A stretch of 64,000 nt of DNA. It comes from Kitasatospora sp. NBC_00374 (GTDB lineage: Bacteria > Actinomycetota > Actinomycetes > Streptomycetales > Streptomycetaceae). The stretch lies in the NCBI RefSeq assembly GCF_041434935.1, contig NZ_CP107964.1:6121001-6185000 (forward strand). Reading direction: 5' to 3'. The notes under the pieces are model-generated. The model did not search any database and was not told where the DNA came from. It saw only the letters and a program-made list of their open reading frames with translations. A program made the position numbers and the translations under genes. Numbering within the stretch: position 1 is the first letter of the stretch; each line of letters starts with the position of its first letter. Below, piece after piece: positions 44,539 through 52,698 of this stretch.

Positions 44539-45576
44539 TCAGCCGAGCGAGCGGGCCGCCGCGAGGATCTCCTGCTCCCGGGCCGCGTTGATGCCGTGGG
44601 CAGACGCCCTCGGGTGGGGGACAGGTGAGTTGCCTGCTTGCAGCCAGTCCCAGGTGTCCCGGACCGTGTCCTCCAAGGGGCGGCAGGTGAAGCCAGCGGC
44701 GTAGGCCGAGGAGGAGTCCACCAGCCAGACCCCCTCGTCCGTCCGCCAGAGCGGCAACTCCGTCCACTGGCGGACCCCGTGGTCCAGCAGCACTCCGTCA
44801 GTCACCCAGCAAAGCTCACCCGGTCCGCCCGTCACGGCCAGGCACGCCTCCAGGAAGCTCCCCATCGTGTCCCGGCCGATCGGCGCCGCCACGTTGTGGA
44901 CGCCTCCGCCAGGATGGTCGGCGACATCGACGGCGAAGCGAGCGACGTCTCTCACGTCCACCGGCTGGATCCCCTTGCCGGGACTTCCGGGAGCCAGGAT
45001 CTCGCCGCCGCGGGCCGCTCGCCGAAGCCACCACGGAAGCCTGCCGACGTACTCGTGTGGGCCCAAGATCACGCCGGGGCGGAGTAGCCAGCACCGATCT
45101 GCTCCGAACGTCTCGACCACCGCCCGCTCACCGCCAGCCTTCTGCCGACCGTAGTGCAGATTCGGCCCCAACCAGCCCGGAGGATTCATCCCGTAGTCGC
45201 TCCCGGCATCGGCAGGTCCGTCCAGCAGCGGGTCGCCCACCTTGAGGGGGTGATCCGGCCACCCGGCGTACACCGACACGGTCGAGACGTAGACGTAGCG
45301 GTCCGTTGCGCCTTCCAAGGCCCTCGCACCGGCCAGCACAACCTTCGGCGGCTGTTCGGCGGCCGAAGTGTCGATCACGGCGTCCCACGGGCCCGCTTCT
45401 GCCAGCCGGGACAGGTCGTCCGCCGATGTACGGTCACCGATCACCCGCTGGACGCCCGGAAAGAACGCCCCGGACCTGCCCCGATTGAACGTCGTGACGG
45501 CCCAACCCCGGGCCAGCGCTTCCTCAACGACGGCCTTACCCAGAAACCAACCGCCGCCGATCACCAAGACTCTCAT
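44539..45576 (-). CDS. NAD(P)-dependent epimerase/reductase (extended SDR)
   Basis: A 345-residue extended SDR. The N-terminal nucleotide motif reads VLVIGGGWFLGKAVVEEAL, the expected GxxGxxG-type loop. The catalytic Tyr-Lys pair is probably LHYGRQKAGGE, preceded by YVSTVSVYAG (catalytic Ser/Thr). A pattern GIQPVDVRDVARFAVD matches substrate-site loops of isoflavone-reductase/epimerase-like proteins. It would reduce or epimerise a sugar or carbonyl compound. It is divergent from the RiPP operon and may be regulated with it. The starts 45576 and 45585 are both possible. Confidence 0.8.
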   Translation of the reverse strand: MRVLVIGGGWFLGKAVVEEALARGWAVTTFNRGRSGAFFPGVQRVIGDRTSADDLSRLAEAGPWDAVIDTSAAEQPPKVVLAGARALEGATDRYVYVSTVSVYAGWPDHPLKVGDPLLDGPADAGSDYGMNPPGWLGPNLHYGRQKAGGERAVVETFGADRCWLLRPGVILGPHEYVGRLPWWLRRAARGGEILAPGSPGKGIQPVDVRDVARFAVDVADHPGGGVHNVAAPIGRDTMGSFLEACLAVTGGPGELCWVTDGVLLDHGVRQWTELPLWRTDEGVWLVDSSSAYAAGFTCRPLEDTVRDTWDWLQAGNSPVPHPRASAHGINAAREQEILAAARSLG

Positions 45577-45667
45577 GCCAGGCATCCTGCCCAGAGTTGG
45601 CACCCGCTCGCCACCCCGTAGCGCACGGTCAAACCCGAACCCCCAGGCCGCAGCCGTGACCGCGACA

Positions 45668-45690
45668 AAGATGACACCTCGATGACACGT
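45668..45690 (-). promoter_or_regulatory. operator-like GTGTCATC sites between epimerase and RiPP operon
   Basis: Read on the minus strand, GTGTCATCTT and GTGTCATCG lie next to each other in the divergent promoter gap 45577-45905. The 16-mer at 45670-45685 (GATGACACCTCGATGA) is the exact inverse of 43019-43034, upstream of the TPR regulator gene. Confidence 0.5.
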
Positions 45691-45905
45691 CGGCGAAGAG
45701 AGGCCGCCGAAGTGACAGGTCGAAGGCATGGCCCTGTCAATGCCTCCCGGACAGACTGGGTTGCTCGGCCGCACCGCTGATCCGGATCGATCAACCGGTG
45801 GCTGCCGGGAATTCCCGTCGGCACGAGCGTCTGTCTCGGCCACCCGCGGGACTCACCACGATTCCCGCCGAACAAGCCAGCGGGAGAATCCAAGAGGAGT
45901 ACCTG

Positions 45906-46046
45906 ATGGAAAGCATGACGCCCGCTGTTCAGGACAACGAGGGGGGCGGCCTCCTGGTCGCCGTCCGCAACATCCGGGCCGCACGGTCCCGCGCGGACCT
46001 GCCGTCCGACAACACGGGCGGTAAGTCCGACCAGAACGACACCTGA
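45906..46046 (+). CDS. candidate RiPP precursor peptide (46 residues)
   Basis: A 46-residue peptide opening MESMTPAVQDNEGG, then LLVAVRNIRAARSRADLPSD, and ending NTGGKSDQNDT. A strong ribosome site (AGAGGAG, 7 bases) precedes ATG 45906. The gene starts the operon and ends 5 bp before the JmjC gene. The amphipathic middle looks like a leader recognised by a modifying enzyme, and the Asp/Asn/Ser/Thr-rich end supplies residues that hydroxylases and kinases could modify. It has no Cys and no FxSxx end, so it is not a lanthipeptide or FxSxx peptide. Identification as a precursor rests on size and context. Confidence 0.55.
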   Translation: MESMTPAVQDNEGGGLLVAVRNIRAARSRADLPSDNTGGKSDQNDT

Positions 46047-46051
46047 TCCAG

Positions 46052-47251
46052 ATGCCCACGATGCACGATGCCGCTTCGTGGGCGGTGCGCCTGGGTGGGG
46101 ACCAGTTCCTCACCCGGGTGTTCCACCGCTCCTACGCCATCTTCCCGGCAGACGGGACCGACACAGGCTCCCTCCTCCCCTGGGACGATCTGAACTCCAT
46201 CGTCGCGACGCACCGCATGGAGCCGCCGAGGCTGCGGCTGTCGCAGGACGGGGAGACCACCCCCCTCGGCCGGTACTCGGCCCCGATCACCAACCGGCGC
46301 GGAGTGACCTGGAACCGGGTTCACCCTGCCGAACTCCATGCCAGGCTCGCCGAAGGCGCGTCCTTAGTCGTGGACGCGATCGACGAGATCCACCCGCCGA
46401 TCCGTGCCGCCGCCGAGGCCTTGGAACGCTTCTTCGGCACGCCCGTGCAGACGAACGCCTACGCCTCGTGGACCGAGCGGGAAGGCTTCGGTCGGCACTG
46501 GGACGACCATGACGTTGTCGTTGTCCAGCAGCACGGCGCGAAGCGCTGGCGGCTATGGGAGCCGACCCGGACTGCGCCCACCTTCCGCGACGTGGAGTCT
46601 CCGGAGGAACCCGACGGCGAACCGGTCGCTGACATCGTCCTTACCCCGGGTGACGTCCTCTACCTGCCGCGCGGATGGTGGCACGCCGTCACCGCCGACC
46701 AGGGCACCGAATCCTTGCACCTCACATTCGGCCTCGTCACCCACACCGGAGCCAGCCTCATCAACTGGCTGGCCGACCAGATGCATACGGACGCCGTCAT
46801 GCGGCTGGACATCCCCCGCCACGCGGAATCTCCGGCGAAATCCACGTACCTGGAAGCCTTGCGAACTGCGATGATCGCCGCCCTGTCCGACCCCGAGTTG
46901 ATCGACCGGTGGGCGGACTCTGTCGACACCACCCACTTCGGCCGCCCGGCCCCGTCCCTGCCGTACGTGGCGGAGCTCCCGCCTCGTCGGAAGATCGCCG
47001 TACGGCTCACGGCGGCCCGAGCCAAGCTCACGACCAACATCACCGCGGGAACCGTCACCTTGGCGGCGGCCGGCACCGAGTGGGAGTTCGCGCAGCAGGC
47101 GGCCCCCGCGCTCCGCGCCTTGGTCGCGGGCGAGCCCGTGACTATCGGGGACCTCGCCGATGCCGCCGACCTGGAAGTCAAGGACGTGGCAGGCGTCCTG
47201 GCGGTCCTCATCAAGGGCCAGGTTGCCTGCGTCGTCAAGGCAGCACTGTGA
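46052..47251 (+). CDS. JmjC/cupin_4-type 2-oxoglutarate oxygenase
   Basis: A 399-residue Fe(II)/2-oxoglutarate oxygenase of the cupin_4 (ROXA/NO66-like ribosomal oxygenase) type. The metal triad is likely His-x-Asp in GRHWDDHDVVVVQQHG and the distal His in LPRGWWHAV. The C-terminal part is a winged-helix-like dimer module (TIGDLADAADLEVKDVAGVL). Family members hydroxylate His or Arg of ribosomal proteins; here the likely substrate is the peptide encoded just upstream. It overlaps the aldo/keto reductase gene by 4 bases. It could hydroxylate a beta-carbon of the precursor. Confidence 0.85.
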   Translation: MPTMHDAASWAVRLGGDQFLTRVFHRSYAIFPADGTDTGSLLPWDDLNSIVATHRMEPPRLRLSQDGETTPLGRYSAPITNRRGVTWNRVHPAELHARLAEGASLVVDAIDEIHPPIRAAAEALERFFGTPVQTNAYASWTEREGFGRHWDDHDVVVVQQHGAKRWRLWEPTRTAPTFRDVESPEEPDGEPVADIVLTPGDVLYLPRGWWHAVTADQGTESLHLTFGLVTHTGASLINWLADQMHTDAVMRLDIPRHAESPAKSTYLEALRTAMIAALSDPELIDRWADSVDTTHFGRPAPSLPYVAELPPRRKIAVRLTAARAKLTTNITAGTVTLAAAGTEWEFAQQAAPALRALVAGEPVTIGDLADAADLEVKDVAGVLAVLIKGQVACVVKAAL

Positions 47252-48093
47252 ACGCCGCTCTCGGCCTGGGGACCTACCGGGTGCGCGCTGTCAGCGAGGC
47301 GGCGCGCACCGCCCTTTTGGCCGGAACGCCCTGGATCGACACGGCTCCCAACTACGCGCACGGCCGCGCCCACCGCGAGCTCGCTGCCGTTCTTCCGGAG
47401 TACCCGGGTGTTCGGGTGGCGACGAAGACCGGCTTTGATCCGCAGGGACGCCACAGCATCGCCCCGGAGTTCGTCCGCTCCCAGACCGAGCAGACCCTCG
47501 CCGACCTCGGCCAGGCGGACTTGGTGTTCGTCCACAACCCCGAGCGGTCCAGCTACGACCGCGGGCAGCTGCACCGGAACGTACTCGGCGCGTTCGCTGT
47601 GCTCGAGGAGTTCGCGCACGCCGGGCGCATCGGCGGCTACGGCGTCGCCACTTGGTCCGGCTTCACGTCCCGGGCGTTCACCGTCGCCGAGCTGGTCGCC
47701 CTGGCCCGCGCCGCCGCCGGGTCGCAGAGCCACCGCCTCACCGGGGTGCAGATGCCGGTGAGCCTGGTAATGGCCGAGTCCCTCACCCAGGCTCTCGACG
47801 GGGACGGACCACTTGTCCACGCACGCGAAGCCGGGATCACCACCTTCGCCTCCGCACCCCTGCACGGTGGCGAACTCCCCGCGCTGATGACACCCGAACT
47901 GGTGAATCTCATTCAGCCGGGATCGAACCCGTACGCCGCCGCGTTCCACCTGGTCGGGGCCTGCCCGGCTCTCGACGTCGTCCTCACCTCGACCAGCAGC
48001 CGCGCGCACTGGGACGATGCCACGACGGCCCTCGCCCGCCCGATCCCGGAAGACCGACTCAGGAAGGTGCTAGATGTCCTTTCAGCCGGATGA
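47248..48093 (+). CDS. aldo/keto reductase-like enzyme
   Basis: A 281-residue AKR. The tetrad is visible: Asp and Tyr in WIDTAPNYAHG, Lys in VATKTGFD and His in LVFVHNPERS. NADPH-linked reduction or oxidation of a carbonyl/hydroxyl is expected. GTG 47248 overlaps the oxygenase stop, and its end overlaps the kinase gene by 20 bases. A natural substrate would be a hydroxylated or dehydrated side chain of the precursor peptide. Confidence 0.85.
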   Translation: MNAALGLGTYRVRAVSEAARTALLAGTPWIDTAPNYAHGRAHRELAAVLPEYPGVRVATKTGFDPQGRHSIAPEFVRSQTEQTLADLGQADLVFVHNPERSSYDRGQLHRNVLGAFAVLEEFAHAGRIGGYGVATWSGFTSRAFTVAELVALARAAAGSQSHRLTGVQMPVSLVMAESLTQALDGDGPLVHAREAGITTFASAPLHGGELPALMTPELVNLIQPGSNPYAAAFHLVGACPALDVVLTSTSSRAHWDDATTALARPIPEDRLRKVLDVLSAG

Positions 48094-48898
48094 CGCCGCC
48101 CGCCACCGCCTGGACGGCGCGCACGCCAAGGCCGCAGCTTTTCTCGGCCTCGCCTGCACTGGGCCGTCTGTCTTCGGCACCTCCGGGTCGACGGTCGGCC
48201 GCCGCGCAGGGGACCTCTGGCTGCGTGTCTCCAGCGGCCGGCGCCGATTCGCCCCTCGGCCCACCGGCCAAGGGCCTCTCGGAGCCGAGCAGTTCATCCC
48301 GGAGTCCGTCCCGCGCCCGCGGCTGCACGACACCCTGGACTGGACGGAGGCCGCCTGGGCCTACCAGGCAGATGTCTTCGACCTGGTCGGCTCCGCGGTG
48401 TCCTCGACACCGCACCTCCGCCAGGACCCGGGCCTGGAGGACAGCTGGTGGAGCGGTCTGAAGACCGCGCTGGCCGGCATCGCCATGGCCCCCGGGACAA
48501 AGATCCTCTTGCGGCCCGAATGGGTCGAGGAGGTCTTCCCGAAGTACCTCGGCATCCCGGCCCCCGCTACGGTCGAGCGGACCACCGGCCACGGCGATCT
48601 CCAGTGGGCCAACCTGACCGCCAAACCGCTCATGATTCTGGACTGGGAGCGCTGGGGACTCGTCCCCGTCGGCTACGACCCCGCGGTCCTGTGGGTCAGC
48701 AGCCTTCTCGTGCCCGCAGTCGCAGACCACGTCCGCGCGGAGTTCTCCGCCGTCCTCGACACCCCGGCCGGACGTGTCGGCCGACTGATCGCCCTCGCGG
48801 AGATGCTCCAAGCCGTCGACCGCGGATACTACCCGGAACTGGCGCCACTCCTCGCAGACGCCGCATACAGACTCACCGGCGTTCGCCCCGCGTGCTGA
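48074..48898 (+). CDS. APH-like kinase/phosphotransferase
   Basis: A 274-residue aminoglycoside-phosphotransferase-fold protein. The catalytic loop reads TGHGDLQWANL and the metal Asp is in LILDWERWG-type form (MILDWERWGL). The N-lobe is short and its ATP-binding Lys is not clear. APH-like kinases appear in several RiPP pathways, where they phosphorylate Ser/Thr for later elimination. The ATG at 48074 lies within the reductase gene, so translation is coupled. It completes the RiPP operon; no dedicated lyase or protease gene follows. Confidence 0.75.
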   Translation: MSFQPDDAARHRLDGAHAKAAAFLGLACTGPSVFGTSGSTVGRRAGDLWLRVSSGRRRFAPRPTGQGPLGAEQFIPESVPRPRLHDTLDWTEAAWAYQADVFDLVGSAVSSTPHLRQDPGLEDSWWSGLKTALAGIAMAPGTKILLRPEWVEEVFPKYLGIPAPATVERTTGHGDLQWANLTAKPLMILDWERWGLVPVGYDPAVLWVSSLLVPAVADHVRAEFSAVLDTPAGRVGRLIALAEMLQAVDRGYYPELAPLLADAAYRLTGVRPAC

Positions 48899-49003
48899 CC
48901 ACGGGCGGGCCCGACAACAACGCTGTTACGGCCCCCAGCATGGCGCTCTCAGCAACCAGTGGACGGGATGTGGACCTTCGTGTCGACCCGGTCGAGGGGC
49001 TGC

Positions 49004-49479
49004 TCAGCCGCGTCGAGCAGGGATCGGGAGTCGAGTTCGACAGGAGAACGGTCGTGCGGAAGCGATCCGGCCGTAGCCGTTCTTGCGCATCTCGGGGATC
49101 GCGGCGGCGCTGAGCCGCGAGGCGCCGAGGAGGTTGGTGTCGAGGGTGGCGCGGACCCTCTCGAAGTCGGTGCTGCGGCCGGCTGTCGGCGGTCGATGGC
49201 GACGGCAGCGTTGTCGATGAGGACGTCAAGGCGGCCCAGCGGTGCCGCCACGTCGGCGACGGCGAGGGCTACGCTCGCGGGGTCGGTGACGTCCAGGACG
49301 TGGGAGTGGACGACCAGCCCCCTACGGCTGAGGGCGGCCTGGGTGTCGCGGCCGGCCAGGGCGTCGCGTACCCCCATGCCGACCTGCATCCCCTGTTCGG
49401 CGAGGCGGGTGGCGATGGCGAGGCCGAGGCCGCGGTTGCCGCCGGAGACGAGTGCGACACGGTGTTCCGAGAATGTCAT
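49004..49479 (-). pseudogene. truncated, frameshifted SDR gene
   Basis: The first frame starts at ATG 49479 with an SDR Rossmann motif (LVSGGNRGLGLAIATRL) and reaches LDVLIDNAAVAIDR. A frameshift near 49165 moves the homology to another frame, which continues DFERVRATLDTNLLGA and AAIPEMRKNGYGRIA and then stops at 49004. The catalytic YxxxK part is missing. It is a decayed gene beside the convergent kinase gene. Confidence 0.8.
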
Positions 49480-49505
49480 GCGGCCAGTGTCGCGAAGCGG
49501 GTGGG

Positions 49506-49820
49506 TCAGCGGCGGCGGAGCTTGCCCGCCGTGAGGCCGTCGACAAAGTCGTCATATTCACCCTCAGTGAAGAGAAGCGGGTGCTGGTCGGGATTCAGGG
49601 AATCCCGCATCCCGACCAGTCCACGGGCCAGGAAGGCGATCTCGACGCAGTTGGTGCCGCCGCTGCTGGCCGTTTGCCATTCCGCTTGGTCGTATTGCGC
49701 TTGGACCCACGTCGGATCCAGTGAGTTCTTCTCGTCGGCGGTGACGATGCCCTTCGGGCCCCAGTAGGCGGTGCTGGCCTGCTGGACGGGTGGGGCCTGC
49801 TTGAGGTTGGCGTGGGTCAC
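49506..49820 (-). CDS. DUF397-containing protein paired with an XRE regulator
   Basis: A 104-residue protein with the usual DUF397 signature: WQTASSGGTNCVEIAFLARG and MRDSLNPDQHPLLFTEGE. DUF397 proteins are normally encoded next to XRE/DUF5753 regulators in streptomycetes and act as their antagonists or antitoxin-like partners. The GTG start overlaps the regulator stop by 4 bases. It may relieve repression by the neighbouring regulator. Confidence 0.88.
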   Translation of the reverse strand: MTHANLKQAPPVQQASTAYWGPKGIVTADEKNSLDPTWVQAQYDQAEWQTASSGGTNCVEIAFLARGLVGMRDSLNPDQHPLLFTEGEYDDFVDGLTAGKLRRR

Positions 49821-50674
49821 GAGAGGTCCTTGGCGATTCTGGAGAGCAGTGCCAGCGAGTCCGCCGGGGACAGGGCGTCTGTCTTGAGGTGGTCGCTGGT
49901 GGTGCGGTAGGCGGTGACGGTTTCGGGGTCGTGGAGGTGGAGCGCGGCGCGCATGCCTTCGATGGTGACGGTGTCGCGGCCGGTCGGGAAGGACATCGCC
50001 ATGAAGGGGCCGTCCATGCCCGCGTGCGCGCCATGAGAGAGCGGGATGACCTGGATGACGATGTTCCGGTGCGTGCGCGCCAGGTTGATGAGGTGTTCGA
50101 CCTGGGCGCGGGCAGTCTGTCGGCCGCCGACTTCCTGACGCAGTTGTGCCTCGGTGAGCACAGCCCAGATCGGGAGGGCCGGCTGGCGGTCGAGAGCCTC
50201 CAGACGCATGTTGCGGCGGGTGGTGATGAAGCGTCCGATGTCCTCCTCGCTCTTCCAGGCCCGGCTCGCGATGATGACGGCGCGCTCGTAGTCGTCGCAC
50301 TGCAAGAGGCCGTGGACGACAACGGGGTACCAGATGAAGAGGGCGCAGGCGAGCTCCAGGCTGGCGAGGTAGTCGCCGAGGGGATCGTCGACGACTCCGG
50401 GGTACCGCTGGTGCCAGTCGCGTTTTCGTGCGTTGCGGACCATGTCGCGCCAGGCTTCCTGAACCTCTGGGTCGTCGATCTGCAGGACCTGGAAGAAGTG
50501 CGGGAGCTGCTGGAGTTTGATGCCCTGCGTGCCGTTCTCGATCTTGGAGATGGTCGAAGCGGAGCCGTACCCGAGGGCCTCGGCGGCCTGTTCCACCGAC
50601 CAACCGACGCGGAGGCGGGCCTGCCTGACCTCGCTGCCAATGCGGCGGCGGCGCGGTGTGGGTTCAACGGCCAT
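49817..50674 (-). CDS. XRE-family HTH regulator with DUF5753 domain
   Basis: A 285-residue regulator. The N-terminal XRE HTH reads WSVEQAAEALGYGSASTISK. The C-terminal 180 residues are DUF5753 (ALFIWYPVVVHGLLQCDDYE ... NIVIQVIPLSHGAHAGMDGP). Such proteins control development or antibiotic genes, with DUF397 partners. ATG 50674 was chosen because the frame upstream is not conserved and GGGAGG precedes it. A 25-bp inverted repeat about 70 bp upstream may be its operator, shared with the P450 operon. Confidence 0.88.
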   Translation of the reverse strand: MAVEPTPRRRRIGSEVRQARLRVGWSVEQAAEALGYGSASTISKIENGTQGIKLQQLPHFFQVLQIDDPEVQEAWRDMVRNARKRDWHQRYPGVVDDPLGDYLASLELACALFIWYPVVVHGLLQCDDYERAVIIASRAWKSEEDIGRFITTRRNMRLEALDRQPALPIWAVLTEAQLRQEVGGRQTARAQVEHLINLARTHRNIVIQVIPLSHGAHAGMDGPFMAMSFPTGRDTVTIEGMRAALHLHDPETVTAYRTTSDHLKTDALSPADSLALLSRIAKDLS

Positions 50675-50740
50675 GCTTGGACACCTCCCTCGTCGGGGAA
50701 AGGCTAGCGCTTGGGCCAGTTGATGCATATGCCTGGCTCG

Positions 50741-50765
50741 CGAAAGGGACACTGTTTCCCTTTCG
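50741..50765. promoter_or_regulatory. 25-bp inverted repeat, possible operator
   Basis: Nine-base arms CGAAAGGGA and TCCCTTTCG are separated by 7 bases. The site lies between the XRE gene (minus) and the P450 operon (plus), so it could control both. Confidence 0.5.
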
Positions 50766-50803
50766 ACGGTCTTGCCCTTTGGGCTGACGTAGCGTCATTA
50801 TCG

Positions 50804-50926
50804 TTGAGCAGTCCGGAGTTTGTCCTCATCTCCATCGCGCTGGGCGCCTCCTTCGGATCGCTGGCCTGCATGCTCTCGCGGGCCACGCTGTGCGCTCGTC
50901 GGCCCGTCCCCGTCCAGCTGCTGTGA
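50804..50926 (+). CDS. possible 40-residue membrane peptide
   Basis: A TTG-started frame (SSPEFVLISIALGASFGSLA, then CMLSRATL) gives one hydrophobic helix and a basic tail. It ends 57 bp before the P450 gene. The ribosome site is weak, so it may not be translated. Confidence 0.25.
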   Translation: MSSPEFVLISIALGASFGSLACMLSRATLCARRPVPVQLL

Positions 50927-50983
50927 CTTGCAGGCCGGCGGGGTGCTCACTGCCAGACGCCACCTGGAACCCGGAAGGTACGT

Positions 50984-52201
50984 ATGGACCAGCAAACCGT
51001 CTTAGCCTCGCTGAATACTGGTGCGGACAGAGAGGACGCCCTGGCCGCGCTCGCCCGAGGACCGAGGGCCATCGACTGCCCCGACCTCGGCAGCGGGCGC
51101 CTCGTCTTCACCCGCTACCGGGAGGTGCGCCACCTGCTGCGGGCGCCGGGGTTCACCTGCGCGCCCACGGCGAGGGGAATGCTCGACGAGCTTCCGCCCG
51201 AACTGCGCTCCCTCGTCGGCCCGGTCACCTCCTGGGTGCTGTACGCCGACGCCCCGCAGCATCCGCGTATCCGGACGTTGCTGTCCAAGGCCTTCGCACC
51301 GCGCCGGATAGCTGCCCTGGAGAGGCACATTGCAGATGCGGCGGACGAGTTGGTCAAGCGGTTCATCGGGTCCGGAGGCGGTGACGCAGTCAGTGGACTG
51401 GCCGAGCCGCTGCCGGTCGACACCATCAGCACGCTGCTCGGCATCCCCATCGCGGACCGCGCCACGGTCAAGGCATGGTCGGACGACGTTATCCTCCTGA
51501 CCGAGCCCGCGCTCACCGGCGACCAGGAGCAGCAGCTTGCCCGTGCATGGACCCAGCTGGCGTCCTACTTCGGTGACCTTATCGAGCAGCGGAGCGCCCA
51601 GGCTGGCGACGACATCGTCTCGGCGTTCGTCGATGTCGAGGCCCAGGGCGACCGCCTTACCCGTATCGAGGCGGTGTCGAATCTCATCGCCCTGCTCGTC
51701 GGCGGTCACGAAACGACCGGCGGGCTGATCTCGGCCCTGCTACTCGCCGCCGCCGAACACCCCGAGCACTGGGACCGGGTCCTTGCCGACGACGCCTTCG
51801 CGGCCGGGTTCGTCGAGGAGGTACTGCGCCTGTATGGGCCGGCGATGATCACGGCCAGGACCGCCGCTGCGGACTGCGATGTCTTCGGCATCCCGATTAG
51901 CGCGGGGCGGCGGCTCGTCCTGTTGCAGTCCTCGGCGAACCGTGACCCCGAGATCTTCGAGGAGCCGGAGGAGTTCCGGCCCGACCGCAGTCCTAACCCG
52001 CACGTTGCCTTCGGGCACGGACCGCACGCCTGCTTCGGCGCTGCATTGGCCCGGATGGAGGCCACCGCGATGCTGCGGGCCTTCGTCCGCCGGGCGGACC
52101 AGCTGCGGATCCAGGCCGACCAGGTCGCGTGGAAGCCCTCCCAGGTAATCCGCTCGGCATCCCTCCTGCCTACGGCCGTGGTCTCCGGGAGCACGAGGTG
52201 A
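50984..52201 (+). CDS. cytochrome P450
   Basis: A 405-residue soluble bacterial P450. The oxygen-binding I-helix is LLVGGHETTGGLISALL, the ExxR pair is in EEVLRLYGP, and the heme loop is FGHGPHACFGAALARME with the ligand Cys. It would hydroxylate or oxidatively couple a small substrate, using host ferredoxin. It is the first gene of a seven-gene operon (GGAAGG before ATG 50984). Its stop overlaps the next start (GTGA). No redox partner gene is nearby. Confidence 0.93.
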   Translation: MDQQTVLASLNTGADREDALAALARGPRAIDCPDLGSGRLVFTRYREVRHLLRAPGFTCAPTARGMLDELPPELRSLVGPVTSWVLYADAPQHPRIRTLLSKAFAPRRIAALERHIADAADELVKRFIGSGGGDAVSGLAEPLPVDTISTLLGIPIADRATVKAWSDDVILLTEPALTGDQEQQLARAWTQLASYFGDLIEQRSAQAGDDIVSAFVDVEAQGDRLTRIEAVSNLIALLVGGHETTGGLISALLLAAAEHPEHWDRVLADDAFAAGFVEEVLRLYGPAMITARTAAADCDVFGIPISAGRRLVLLQSSANRDPEIFEEPEEFRPDRSPNPHVAFGHGPHACFGAALARMEATAMLRAFVRRADQLRIQADQVAWKPSQVIRSASLLPTAVVSGSTR

Positions 52202-52698
52202 TCCTCACCGGTCCCGCGATCAGGCAGGAGGTCGCGGCCGGCCGCATCACCTTCGCCCCACTCGCCGACCACGCCGTGAACCCGAACAGCTGCAACTATC
52301 ACCTGGGCACCGAACTCAGGGTTTACAACGAGCGGACCAAGCGCTGGAGCGCAGTGGAGATGACCTCGGACGGCTATCTCCTGCGCCCACGCCGGATGTA
52401 CCTGGGTCACACTGCCGAGGTCATCGGCAGCCGCGAGTTTGCGATGCGCCTGATCGGATGCAGCTCCAACGGCCGCCGCGGGCTGTTCCTACAACTGTCC
52501 GCAGACCTCGGGCACACCACCTCGCAGCACCGCTGGACGCTGGAGATCGTCGCGGCCAAGCCGACGTGGATCTTCCCCGGCATGGTCGCCGGCCAGGTGT
52601 CCTTCTGGCACAACGCCGGCCCCGTCCAACCGACTCCGGCGCTGTACGCGGGGTTCAGCCACCCCTGTGAATCGCAGATGATCGGAGCCCCCGCGTGA
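52198..52698 (+). CDS. dCTP-deaminase-like protein, copy 1
   Basis: A 166-residue trimeric dUTPase/dCTP-deaminase-fold protein. It keeps the N-terminal MILTGPAIRQEVAAGRITF motif of Dcd and a late TLEIVAAKPTWIFPGM motif. The Glu in TLEIVA lines up with the catalytic Glu of Dcd (VLEFYN), so this copy may be active. However, the phosphate-binding RSSLARLG loop has become CSSNGRRGL. It may deaminate a deoxycytidine nucleotide or a related base. Its coupled start and stop place it inside the operon, next to a paralogue. Confidence 0.75.
   Translation: MILTGPAIRQEVAAGRITFAPLADHAVNPNSCNYHLGTELRVYNERTKRWSAVEMTSDGYLLRPRRMYLGHTAEVIGSREFAMRLIGCSSNGRRGLFLQLSADLGHTTSQHRWTLEIVAAKPTWIFPGMVAGQVSFWHNAGPVQPTPALYAGFSHPCESQMIGAPA

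Noticed and set aside
45906..46046. Precursor as an FxSxx peptide or class V lanthipeptide
   Set aside because: The C-terminus lacks FxSxx, the peptide has no Cys, and no radical SAM or HopA1-like lyase gene is nearby.
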